From: Palsa-504 sp963739135
GTDB lineage: Bacteria > Actinomycetota > Actinomycetes > Streptosporangiales > Streptosporangiaceae
Direction: 5' to 3'
Assembly: GCA_963739135.1 (NCBI GenBank)
Contig: CAVTZG010000013.1
Span: 62,001-126,000, forward strand
Length of the DNA stretch: 64,000 nucleotides
Positions 50,677 through 57,993 of this stretch are shown here, piece by piece (position 1 is the stretch's first letter; every line of letters starts with the position of its first letter). The notes beneath the pieces are model-generated. The model was not told the DNA's origin, did no database searches, and saw only the letters and a program-made list of their open reading frames with translations. Both the position numbers and the translations under genes were made by a program.

Positions 50677-50690
50677 CGCCTACATCGCGC

Positions 50691-51267
50691 TCAGCGCGCG
50701 GGCTGGGTGGGGTGCGGGTCGACCGCGGGGAAGTCGGTCATCTCCCTGGTGATGGCCCACCGCACGTGGTCCCGCCAGGCCCCGTCGATGAACAGCATGT
50801 CGGGGGAGTAGCCCTCCTGGCGGAAGCCCAGCCGCTGGACCAGCCGCAGCGAGGCCTTGTTGCCCGGCTGGATGCTGGCCTCCACTCGGTGCAGCCGCAG
50901 TTCCTGGAACGCGTACCACAGCATGAGGCACACGCCCTCTGCCATATAGCCGCGGCCCGCGGCCCGGGCAAAGGCCGCGTAGCTGATACTGGCGGACTGG
51001 AACCGCCCGCGCACGATGGTATCCAGGGTGACCAGTCCCGCCATCGTCCCGCACGCACACCACCCGTCCCTCGGTGGTGGGCCGGCTCAGCCGCGTGAGG
51101 TAGGCCCGGAACTCTTCCGGCGTGCTGGCCGTGGAGTACCACGGGTGGTGCAGGCTCGCGCTGGCCCGGGCCACCCTGAGGAACTCGTCCTCATCCGCCT
51201 CGGTCAGCTCCCGCAAGGTCACCCGGAAGTCGCCTGTCGGCCATCCGGGTCCGTCATCCCGACCCAT
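50691..51267 (-). pseudogene. GNAT acetyltransferase (RimJ/RimL-like), frameshifted
   Basis: The N-terminal part (DFRVTLRELTEADEDEFLRV ... TEGRVVCVRDDGG) and the C-terminal part (AGLVTLDTIVRG ... GRGYMAEGVCLMLWYAFQEL, RVEASIQPGNKASLRLVQRL, GFRQEGYSPDMLFIDGAWRD) are in different frames. Removing one G from GATGGCGGGA near 51042 gives VRDDAGLVTLDTIVRG, a continuous protein of about 191 residues. The acetyl-CoA loop and the C-terminal half are intact, so the shift may be recent or a sequence error. The C-terminal frame has its own GTG/ATG at 51044. Confidence 0.75.
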
Positions 51268-51352
51268 GGACCACGATTATCCCCCGACGTCGCGGTTGCG
51301 GCTGGCTTCTCCGGCTCGGGCGCCCGTCCGCGCTGCTCCCGCCAACAGCGTC

Positions 51353-51394
51353 GTTGTGACAACCATGTCGTCTGGTGCGCGTCGTTGTGACAAC
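51353..51394. promoter_or_regulatory. Two tandem GTTGTGACAAC palindromes
   Basis: The perfect palindrome GTTGTGACAAC occurs at 51353-51363 and 51384-51394, each inside a longer direct repeat (GCGTCGTTGTGACAAC ... GTCGT) spaced 31 bases, about three helical turns. This looks like a double operator in the gap between the GNAT relic and the AhpD-like gene. Confidence 0.5.
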
Positions 51395-51522
51395 GACGTC
51401 GTTGCGCCCGGCCCCGCGCGCGGCCCTGCCCGCCCCGTCCTGCGCCAGCCAAACCCGTCCCAGCCAACCCGTCCCAGCTCGTCCCAGCTCGTGCCAGCCA
51501 AACCCGCCCCGGCCCGGCCCGG

Positions 51523-52089
51523 TCACGCGAACGCGCTGAGCTGCTCGTCAACGGGCGCGTCGGTGAGCCGGTTGGCCAGGGTCGACATCGTGTAGGTGCC
51601 GATGCCGAGGACCACCTCCAGCGCGTTCTGCCTGGTGTAGCCGCTGGCCAGGAAGGTACGCATGGCCTCGTCGCCCACCCGGCCCGCGGTGTCGAGAACG
51701 CGCAGCGTGAACGCCCGGATCGCCTCCAAGCGGTCGTCCGCCACCGGCCCGGCCGAACGCAGCGCGGCGATGAGGTCCGCGTCGGCTTCCAGCGCGGTCA
51801 GCCGGGCGGTGTGCATGGCCACGCAGAGGTGGCAGCCGTTCTTGATCGCGATCGTCATGACCACCACCTCGCGGGCCACCGGGTCCAGCGTGGAGCTCTC
51901 GAACAGCCCGCTGAGCTTGCCGAAACCGTCCAGCAGCTGGGGCGAGGCCGCCCACCGGGCCGTGGCGGCCGGCAGGTAGCCGAGGTGATTCCTGGTCGCG
52001 GTCATGGACCGGCGGGACGCCGGCGGAGCGGACTCGATGGTGTGGTCGGTGAACCAGGTCCTGGACACGGGGGAGGTGTGCTGGGACAT
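51523..52089 (-). CDS. AhpD/carboxymuconolactone decarboxylase-family protein
   Basis: 188 residues. The redox motif MTIAIKNGCHLCVAMHTARL contains CxxC with the downstream His, as in AhpD-type peroxidatic partners. ATG 52089 is preferred over ATG 52098 because GAGGA is then 9 bases away. It likely acts as a thiol-dependent peroxide or electrophile reductase. It is transcribed divergently from a MarR regulator with a palindromic operator between them, so induction by a small molecule or oxidant is likely. Confidence 0.85.
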   Translation of the reverse strand: MSQHTSPVSRTWFTDHTIESAPPASRRSMTATRNHLGYLPAATARWAASPQLLDGFGKLSGLFESSTLDPVAREVVVMTIAIKNGCHLCVAMHTARLTALEADADLIAALRSAGPVADDRLEAIRAFTLRVLDTAGRVGDEAMRTFLASGYTRQNALEVVLGIGTYTMSTLANRLTDAPVDEQLSAFA

Positions 52090-52111
52090 GATGATCATTC
52101 CTCAGATAAGA

Positions 52112-52130
52112 TAGACAACTGGGTTGTCTA
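52112..52130. promoter_or_regulatory. MarR operator palindrome
   Basis: TAGACAAC-TGG-GTTGTCTA is a perfect 8-bp inverted repeat between the divergent AhpD-like and MarR genes; a further half site GTTGTC lies at 52145. Expected binding site for the adjacent MarR protein. Confidence 0.75.
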
Positions 52131-52145
52131 AAATAGTAAATACGG

Positions 52146-52796
52146 TTGTCGAGCGTGTCAAGAGACGTACCTGAAGATGTGCCAGGGAGAGACGTACCTG
52201 AAGATGTGCCAAGGAAAGACGTGCCAAGGAAAGATGTGCCTAGCAAAGATGAGCCACGCAAGGACGAGCCAAGGAAAGATGTGCCAAGGAAAGATGTGCC
52301 AGCAAACGAGTCAAAAGCCGCGCGACACGATGAGCCGCGCGGATACGGGTTCGAGCTGCCGCTGCTGCTGTTCGGCGGGTTCCGGTCGATCATCGACGAA
52401 CTGCACGCCGAACTAACCCGCCGCGGCCATCCCGACATGCGCCCGGCCCACGGCTTCGCGCTGCAGGCCATAGGCCCGGACGGCGCTACCGCCACCCAGA
52501 CCGGCCGACGGCTGGGCATCTCCAAGCAGGCCGCGGGCAAGACGATCGAGCGGTTGGAGGAACTAGGGTACGTACGCCGGGCCGGCGACGATACCGACCG
52601 CCGCCGCAAGCTGGTCCGGATCACCCCGCGCGGCCAGGAGGCCCTGGGCCTGTCGGCCATGATCTTCGACGACATCCGGGCCCGGTGGGCCAGCGCGCTT
52701 GACTCCGGCCGGCTGGCCGCGCTGGAAGCCGACCTGCGGACCATGGCGCCCAGCGAGACGTTCCGCCTCGACGTGCCGGGCTGGTTCGGGGCCTAA
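52146..52796 (+). CDS. MarR-family regulator with DVPRK repeat N-terminus
   Basis: 216 residues. The winged helix is in residues about 65-185: ALQAIGPDGATATQTGRRLG, ISKQAAGKTIERLEELGYVR, DTDRRRKLVRITPRGQEALG. The first about 55 residues are an unusual charged repeat (DVPEDVPGRDVPEDVPRKDV, PRKDVPSKDEPRKDEPRKDV), encoded by 15-bp units with A-rich codons unlike the neighbouring genes. Start is TTG 52146 or GTG 52155; no good ribosome-binding site. It probably represses itself and the divergent AhpD-like gene. Confidence 0.85.
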   Translation: MSSVSRDVPEDVPGRDVPEDVPRKDVPRKDVPSKDEPRKDEPRKDVPRKDVPANESKAARHDEPRGYGFELPLLLFGGFRSIIDELHAELTRRGHPDMRPAHGFALQAIGPDGATATQTGRRLGISKQAAGKTIERLEELGYVRRAGDDTDRRRKLVRITPRGQEALGLSAMIFDDIRARWASALDSGRLAALEADLRTMAPSETFRLDVPGWFGA

Positions 52797-52837
52797 AGGG
52801 GCCTAAAGGGGCCTAAAGGGGCCTAAAGGGGCCTAAA
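52788..52837. repeat. Five tandem copies of GGGGCCTAAA
   Basis: A perfect 10-bp array. The first unit contains the MarR stop (TAA), the fourth contains the stop of the minus-strand gene (52823), and units provide TAA/TAG stops in several frames on both strands. Confidence 0.9.
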
Positions 52838-53434
52838 GGCTGTGGGGTGGATCACCGGCCGGTAGCCCGCTGCCAGCACGGCCACGGTGGCCCGCGGCGT
52901 GATGACCGTCACCGAGGTCCCGGGCGCCGCCCGCCGGTCCCGGTAGCCGCCCGGGGTCCAGGCCAGCAGCCCGCCGCCGTGGACCAGGAACGACGCCCCG
53001 TCGGCCTCGACCATGGTGCCGTCGGGGAGTCCGGCCAGCGCGGCGGTATAGGTGCGGCGGATCCCCGGCCCGGCCGGCGCGGCGGCGCAGGTGCGGCGGA
53101 TCCCCGGCCCGGCCAGCCGGTCGGCGTGCAGCCGCGCGTCGATCTCCGCTACGCCGGGCACCCCGCCGCCGTGCGCCGCCGCCCAGGCCCGCTTGAAGGC
53201 CTGGTAGTCCCGGTACCGGCATTCGCCGCAGGGCCGGTGCCCGGCCGCCAGCCCGGTGGCCTCGTCCAGGAAGAACAGCTCGGTGAGCCGGTTCGGCGCC
53301 CACAGCTGCCGGCGCCTGCTCTTGAACTCGAGCACGCAGATCGCCCAGGCGCGGCCGCGGGAGTAGCGGACCAGGCGGCCCGCCGGATCGTGCAGCCCGC
53401 CGCGGTTACCCCAGAACATCCCCCGGTCAGGCAC
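52823..53434 (-). CDS. Conserved hypothetical protein (GMFWGNRG family)
   Basis: About 203 residues from GTG 53434 (ATG 53419 possible). The conserved parts are MFWGNRGGLHDPAGRLVRYS, WAICVLEFKSRR, LTELFFLDEATGLAAGHRPC and GECRYRDYQAFKRAWA, a pattern I recall from actinobacterial hypothetical proteins; the CGEC pair and preceding His may bind a metal. A duplicated LAGPGIRRTC/PAGPGIRRTY repeat lies in the middle. Function unknown. The C-terminus falls within the 10-bp repeat array. Confidence 0.65.
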   Translation of the reverse strand: MPDRGMFWGNRGGLHDPAGRLVRYSRGRAWAICVLEFKSRRRQLWAPNRLTELFFLDEATGLAAGHRPCGECRYRDYQAFKRAWAAAHGGGVPGVAEIDARLHADRLAGPGIRRTCAAAPAGPGIRRTYTAALAGLPDGTMVEADGASFLVHGGGLLAWTPGGYRDRRAAPGTSVTVITPRATVAVLAAGYRPVIHPTAFRPL

Positions 53435-53440
53435 TGCGAT

Positions 53441-53733
53441 CAGCTCGCCGTGCAGATCTTCGTGAACCGCGCCGGGCACTGCGCGTTCACCCCGGCCGAG
53501 ACCATCACCGCGGCCCAGACCCTGCTGAACCGCCTGGCCACCGGGCACTGGCACGTCCCGAGCGCGGCCGGCTGAACGCCGAGGCGGCGGCCCTCGGTCC
53601 TCAGCTCAACATCTACGAGAGCGGCTCCGGCGTCGTCCCGACCGCCCCCGCCTTCATCCGCTACACCCCGGCGCCGTACTTGCGGCCGTTCGACCTCCCG
53701 CCGTTCGTCCGTGGCGGCCCGATCCAGCCGTAA
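53441..53733 (+). pseudogene. Alpha/beta-hydrolase-like C-terminal relic, frameshifted
   Basis: The plus strand reads QLAVQIFVNRAGHCAFTPAE, then TITAAQTLLNRLATGHWHVP and a stop; in a shifted frame it continues LNAEAAALGPQLNIYESGSG, VVPTAPAFIRYTPAPYLRPF, then DLPPFVRGGPIQP and stop. The RAGHC(A/T)FTPAE motif with catalytic-type His and the PAPYLRPF ending resemble the end of an actinobacterial esterase/hydrolase family. The N-terminal two thirds are gone and the minus-strand hypothetical gene occupies that place. Confidence 0.6.
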
Positions 53734-53749
53734 AGATCAAGAGATCTGT

Positions 53750-55258
53750 TCAGCCGAACGGTCCGTGGTGCATGCCCGCGGTCCGGTGTGAGCGCCACGT
53801 GGCCTCGGCGACTCCCATCGGGGTGCACGGCGGACCCTGCACGAACGGCCAGATCTCCTCGGCGATGCCGCGCCAGTCCGCGGTCGCGGACAGCTCGCCG
53901 AGGAGGGCGAACAGGCCGAGGTTGATCCGCTGCAGGATCACGTAGGAGCGGGGGATGCGCGCGTAGGCGGCCAGCGGGCTGCTGAAGTCGAAGAACCGGC
54001 GGGTGACCGCCGAGGCGTACTCGCCGGTCATGGTGCGCGGCCCGCGCTCGCGGACGGTGTCGTAGAACACGGCCATGTGCTCCACCACCACCGGCGTGGC
54101 GACCGGCGCGTCCGGGACCAGGAAGCCGGCCTGCACCATGGCCCGGCGGAACCCCTCCGGGTCGTTGTCGACGCACAGGTGCTTGACCATCGCCGCCAGC
54201 GGCCGCATCTCCTCGGCGGTGAAGTGCTTGACCAGGCCGAAGTCCAGGAAGGTGACCTTGCCCCCGCGGCCGAACAGGTAGTTGCCCGGGTGCGGGTCGC
54301 CATTGAACGCGTGCGCCCCGTACAGGCTGCGGAACACGAAGCGGTAGATGGTCTCCGCGGCCAGGTCCCGCTCGGCCTGCGGCCAGCCGGCCAGCTCGGC
54401 GAACCGGGCGCCGTCCGCGAGTTCGCTGGTCACCACGCGGCGGGTGGACAGCTCGCCGATGATCCCGGGCACACTAATGGTGGGATGCCCGGCGTAGTAG
54501 CGGGCGAACATCTGCTGGTTGCGGGCCTCCCTGCGGTAGTCGAGCTCCTCGGTGACCCGTTCCCGCAGCTCGGCCAGCAGCCCGTCGACATCCTGGCTGG
54601 GCGCGGTGACCCGCACCATGCGGCGCAGCAGGGCCACGTTGCCCAGGTCGGCCTCGATCGTCTCGGCGATGCCGGGATACTGCACCTTCACCGCCACCGC
54701 ACGTCCGTCGTGCGTGATGGCCCGGTGCACCTGGCCGATGGACGCGGCGGCGATGGGCTCGGGGTCCCAGGTCGCGAAGGCCCGCTCCGGCGGCAGGCCC
54801 AGTTCCTCGGTGACGACCTGCGCGGCCAGCTCGGGGCTCATCGGCGGCACGCTGTCCTGCAGCCGGCTCAGGGTCCGGCGGGCGGCCGGCGACAGGCCGT
54901 CGTCGACGTAGCTGGCCATCTGGCCCAGCTTCATCAGCACGCCCTTCATCGTGCCCAGCGTGGCGGCGACATCCTCGGCGGTCTGCAGGGCCAGGTCGTT
55001 CCGCAGCTGCTCACGGTGCTCGCCCGCGGTGGCGAACAGCTGCGGGGCACCTCTCGCATAGCGCGCGCCGCCGCGCGCGACCAGCCCCAGCGCCGCCACC
55101 CCGCGCTCCACCCGCAAACGCCGGTGTCTCCTGGCCTGCAGCCCGCCGCCGGAGGTCCGCTGCTCGCCGCCCCGGGCCCGGCGCACGGCGGCCAGGCCCG
55201 CCACCGACACCCCGCCCAGCGCCGCGACCGCGGCCAGCCATCTGGCCCGTGCCCTCAA
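53750..55258 (-). CDS. ABC1/AarF/UbiB-family atypical kinase
   Basis: 502 residues. An N-terminal hydrophobic segment (WLAAVAALGGVSVAGLAAV) is followed by the UbiB fold: LMKLGQMASYVDDGL (KxGQ motif), EPIAAASIGQVHRA (Ala-rich loop), AVAVKVQYPG (Lys), FNGDPHPGNYLF (catalytic loop) and FLDFGLVKHF (DFG). Bacterial UbiB-like ATPases support isoprenoid quinone metabolism. It is third in the mca-mpaB-ABC1 operon, its start overlapping the mpaB stop by 4 bases. Confidence 0.93.
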   Translation of the reverse strand: MRARARWLAAVAALGGVSVAGLAAVRRARGGEQRTSGGGLQARRHRRLRVERGVAALGLVARGGARYARGAPQLFATAGEHREQLRNDLALQTAEDVAATLGTMKGVLMKLGQMASYVDDGLSPAARRTLSRLQDSVPPMSPELAAQVVTEELGLPPERAFATWDPEPIAAASIGQVHRAITHDGRAVAVKVQYPGIAETIEADLGNVALLRRMVRVTAPSQDVDGLLAELRERVTEELDYRREARNQQMFARYYAGHPTISVPGIIGELSTRRVVTSELADGARFAELAGWPQAERDLAAETIYRFVFRSLYGAHAFNGDPHPGNYLFGRGGKVTFLDFGLVKHFTAEEMRPLAAMVKHLCVDNDPEGFRRAMVQAGFLVPDAPVATPVVVEHMAVFYDTVRERGPRTMTGEYASAVTRRFFDFSSPLAAYARIPRSYVILQRINLGLFALLGELSATADWRGIAEEIWPFVQGPPCTPMGVAEATWRSHRTAGMHHGPFG

Positions 55259-56181
55259 GCTTTCACGCTGGCTTTCACTCCGGGCCGCACCGAGCGCATC
55301 CGTACCGTGAGTGCCTGCCGCGCCTCCAGCACGCCCGGCTCACCGAGGAACACGGCGTCGAACACGCCGAGGGTCTGCCGGATCTCGTTCCGGCGGGCGG
55401 GTGTAATGGCCGGCGGTGCGGGATAGCCGTACAGGTCACGGGCCCATCCGGGCAGGGCGGCGACGGCGGTGTCCCTGATGTCCTGCCACAGCTCCGCGAT
55501 CTCCTCGCCCATGCCCGCCGGATCCAGCATGTAGCCCATCGACTCCGCCGCTGCGGCCGTGCGGCGCAGCTCGGGGCGGACCCCGGCGATGTAGGCCTGC
55601 AGGGCGGCCGCACTGGCCGGGATGATCTCCCGCGGCACCCCGAGCAGCTCGGCGGCAACCGCCATCTCGGCCACGAACCTGTCGGCGTCCGCCGCCGCGG
55701 GCGGCGTGCCCACCAGCTCGCTGGCCGCCAGCACCGAATCCACTCCGGCCGCGTGCACCCACAGCAGCAGGGCGGGGTCCCCGGCTGCGTACGGGCGGCC
55801 GGTCACGGTGTCGACGCCGCGCACGTGCTCGTGGATCGCCCGCACCCGCCTGGCCGCCCGGTCCGCCCCGGCGCGGTCGCCGTAGGTCACGGTGGCGGTG
55901 TAGATGGCGGTGGCGGCCAGCCGGCCCACCGGGTCCCGCCGCCAGTCACTGTGCTGGTCGACCCCGGCCATGGCCAGCGGGTGCAGGGCCTGCATGAGCA
56001 CCGAGCGCAGCCCGGCCACCGGCGCGGACAGGTCGCCGGCCAGCCGCCAGGTCACGCTGGCCGGCCCGAAGTACCCGTCGTCCTCCGGGTGGCCGGGCAC
56101 GGCCGAGACGAAGGCGGCCGCGTACCGCCCCACCAGGCCCGTCGCGGTGCTTATTTCCGGGCTTATTTCCGGCTCGGTCAT
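55255..56181 (-). CDS. MpaB-like oxygenase (DUF2236)
   Basis: 308 residues. FGPASVTWRLAGDLSAPVAG, VLMQALHPLAMAGVDQHSDW and RRDPVGRLAATAIYTATVTY form the DUF2236 signature; the conserved His residues are those proposed to bind heme in related latex-clearing oxygenases. Substrate unknown. ATG 56181 overlaps the mca stop and its TGA overlaps the ABC1-kinase start. Confidence 0.9.
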   Translation of the reverse strand: MTEPEISPEISTATGLVGRYAAAFVSAVPGHPEDDGYFGPASVTWRLAGDLSAPVAGLRSVLMQALHPLAMAGVDQHSDWRRDPVGRLAATAIYTATVTYGDRAGADRAARRVRAIHEHVRGVDTVTGRPYAAGDPALLLWVHAAGVDSVLAASELVGTPPAAADADRFVAEMAVAAELLGVPREIIPASAAALQAYIAGVRPELRRTAAAAESMGYMLDPAGMGEEIAELWQDIRDTAVAALPGWARDLYGYPAPPAITPARRNEIRQTLGVFDAVFLGEPGVLEARQALTVRMRSVRPGVKASVKA

Positions 56182-57011
56182 GGCCGCAGCCCGGCGAACA
56201 GGTCGTCCTCGGGCAGCGGCGCCCCGGTGCTGTCGCTGACCCGGATGAAGCTCTCCCGGCCGAAGGTGGCCTCCGCGACCTCCTGCGGGAGCTTGCTGAA
56301 CCACGACTCGGAGATCTGGCTGTCGTGCGCGAACAGCGCGTCGCGCTTGCGGTCAAGCACCGGGCGGATGTCGACGGTCGTGGTGATGCGCAGCTCAGAC
56401 TCCTGGCCGCGCCGCACGGCCTCGGGGTCCATGTTCTCGAAGTCCGGGACCTCCTCACCCAGCTCCCGCAGCGCTTCCCAGACCTTCCGGAAGTCGCTGC
56501 CGCGCATCGCGCTGAGGTACAGCTTGGCCGGGATGCCGCTGTCGGCGAACGCCGCCTGCGCGCAGCGGCTTGCGTGCAGGTGATCGGGGTGCTGGTACGG
56601 GCCCTGGTCGTCGTAGGTGATCAGCACCTGCGGCCGGTACCGCTCGATCAGGCCGGTGATCCTCGCCGCCACCTTGGCCTGCGGGATGTTGCAGAACGCG
56701 TCCGGCCGGTCCTTGTAGTCCCAGTCCGGCATGCCGGAGTCGTGATAGCCGAGCAGTTCCAGGTCCGTGACGCCGAGGATGGCGCATGCTTCGCGCAGCT
56801 CGGCCAGGCGCTGCTGGGCCACCTCCTGCTCGTCGTGACCGTCCTGGCCCGGCTTGACACCGCCCAGGGCGTCGCCGAACTCGCCGTTCGTGCAGGTCAC
56901 GACCACGGTCCGGATCCCCTGGGCGGAGTAGGAGGCCAGCACACCGCCGGTGCTCGACGCCTCGTCGTCGGGATGCGCGTGGACCGCCATCATTGTCAGC
57001 GTTTCTGCCAT
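56178..57011 (-). CDS. mca: PIG-L deacetylase, mycothiol S-conjugate amidase (Mca)-like
   Basis: 277 residues. MMAVHAHPDDEASSTGGVLA (AHPDDE zinc site, about 7-26), VVVTCTNGEFGDALGG, LLGYHDSGMPDWDY and YDDQGPYQHPDHLHASR (HPDH zinc site). The overall pattern fits Mca, which cleaves mycothiol conjugates during detoxification, or the related MshB; Mca is favoured by length and by GYHDSGM. First gene of a three-gene coupled operon. ATG 57011. Confidence 0.85.
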   Translation of the reverse strand: MAETLTMMAVHAHPDDEASSTGGVLASYSAQGIRTVVVTCTNGEFGDALGGVKPGQDGHDEQEVAQQRLAELREACAILGVTDLELLGYHDSGMPDWDYKDRPDAFCNIPQAKVAARITGLIERYRPQVLITYDDQGPYQHPDHLHASRCAQAAFADSGIPAKLYLSAMRGSDFRKVWEALRELGEEVPDFENMDPEAVRRGQESELRITTTVDIRPVLDRKRDALFAHDSQISESWFSKLPQEVAEATFGRESFIRVSDSTGAPLPEDDLFAGLRP

Positions 57012-57078
57012 GCTCCCAGCCTGCCCGACGCTGCGGCGAATCGCCCAATCGGGGTCGCGGCCGGCGTAGTGCTGCCTG

Positions 57079-57140
57079 CCGCTCAGCGTTACCTCCCGCT
57101 CAGCGTTACCTACCGCTTAGGGGCTACCTACCGCTTAGGG
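57079..57140. repeat. Short tandem repeats upstream of mca
   Basis: CCGCTCAGCGTTACCT occurs twice (57079, 57096), then ACCGCTTAGGG twice (57112, 57130), a degenerate 17-18 bp tandem array. It spans the stop of the minus-strand membrane gene and probably the mca promoter region. Confidence 0.65.
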
Positions 57141-57684
57141 CGGCCAGCATGGTCAGCAGGAACGTGGCCAGCGCGGCGAAACCGTGGATGACCGGGACCA
57201 GGGGCAGCAGCTGGAGCCTGCGCCGCCGCCGGACGGCGAACGGCTCGGCCAGCAGGCTGGCGATCATCTCATCGGTGACCGTGATCGCGTCCGCGCGCTC
57301 GGCCGCCGCGGCCTGCACGGCCCCGCCCGGCCCGACGGTCATGACGGCCTCGGGTCCCGGCAGGACCGGATACGGCGTCCACAGGGTCACGGTGCAGATG
57401 CCCAGGGTGATAGCGGTCGCGACCAGGCCCACGCCCAGCCAGGCCAGCGGGTCCCAGCCGCTGACCAGGTACCCGAGCCAGGTCGCCAGCCCGGTCAGCG
57501 CGGCGCCCGCATGACCGAACACCACCGGCGGCGGCACGCCCACGCCGGTCGCGCGCTGGCGGCGCAGGCCACCGCGCGCGATCCAGGTGCGCAGCATGTA
57601 ACCGCCGATGCTGACGGTGATCAGCCACGCGATCAGCGCGGCGATGGCAAGCGGGCCCGTCGTCATGGTCACATCCGGGAGCAC
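57124..57684 (-). CDS. Hypothetical multi-pass membrane protein
   Basis: 186 residues (ATG 57666 is an alternative start). Four hydrophobic segments: LAIAALIAWLITVSIGGYML, HAGAALTGLATWLGYLVSGW, LGVGLVATAITLGICTVTLW and the C-terminal VIHGFAALATFLLTMLAAL. The loop between third and fourth is cytoplasm-like and basic (AVRRRRRLQ). Family not recognised. Same strand as mca. Confidence 0.7.
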   Translation of the reverse strand: MLPDVTMTTGPLAIAALIAWLITVSIGGYMLRTWIARGGLRRQRATGVGVPPPVVFGHAGAALTGLATWLGYLVSGWDPLAWLGVGLVATAITLGICTVTLWTPYPVLPGPEAVMTVGPGGAVQAAAAERADAITVTDEMIASLLAEPFAVRRRRRLQLLPLVPVIHGFAALATFLLTMLAALSGR

Positions 57685-57740
57685 GAGTAAACCGCAGCGT
57701 ACCCGGCGGGCTCGGCCCGGGATAGCCCGTTACGACCTGC

Positions 57741-57920
57741 TCAGCGCGCGGCCTCGGCCGCGTCGGAAAGCGCGTCCGGGTGCATCCGGTGGTAGTGCTC
57801 GGTCAGCACGGCGCTGGCCTGGCCAGGTTTGTATGCCAGGGTGCGCCCGCAGATCTCGCAACGGGTGACGGGAAGCCGCGTCACCGTCACCGGAAAACTC
57901 GAGGAATCTGACCTGCTCAT
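57741..57920 (-). CDS. Small zinc-finger-like protein
   Basis: 59 residues from ATG 57920. CEICGRTLAYKPGQASAVLT then EHYHRMH gives a C-x2-C and H-x3-H arrangement typical of a single zinc finger; the rest is short and polar. It lies divergent to ftsW and could be a small DNA/RNA-binding protein; function unknown. The longer frame upstream overlaps the ftsW start and is not conserved-looking. Confidence 0.65.
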   Translation of the reverse strand: MSRSDSSSFPVTVTRLPVTRCEICGRTLAYKPGQASAVLTEHYHRMHPDALSDAAEAAR

Positions 57921-57993
57921 CGGATCACATGATGCCAGAACCACCGTCGCCTCCCTAGCGCCGGGTCGGCGCGCTGGGGCCCTTTCCGAAATC

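Noticed and set aside
52788..52837. 10-bp array as CRISPR or integrative attachment site
   Set aside because: No spacers, unit too short, no recombinase or tRNA nearby.
54077..55426. 449-codon plus-strand frame opposite the ABC1 kinase
   Set aside because: The kinase motifs on the minus strand are complete; the plus frame is compositional noise.
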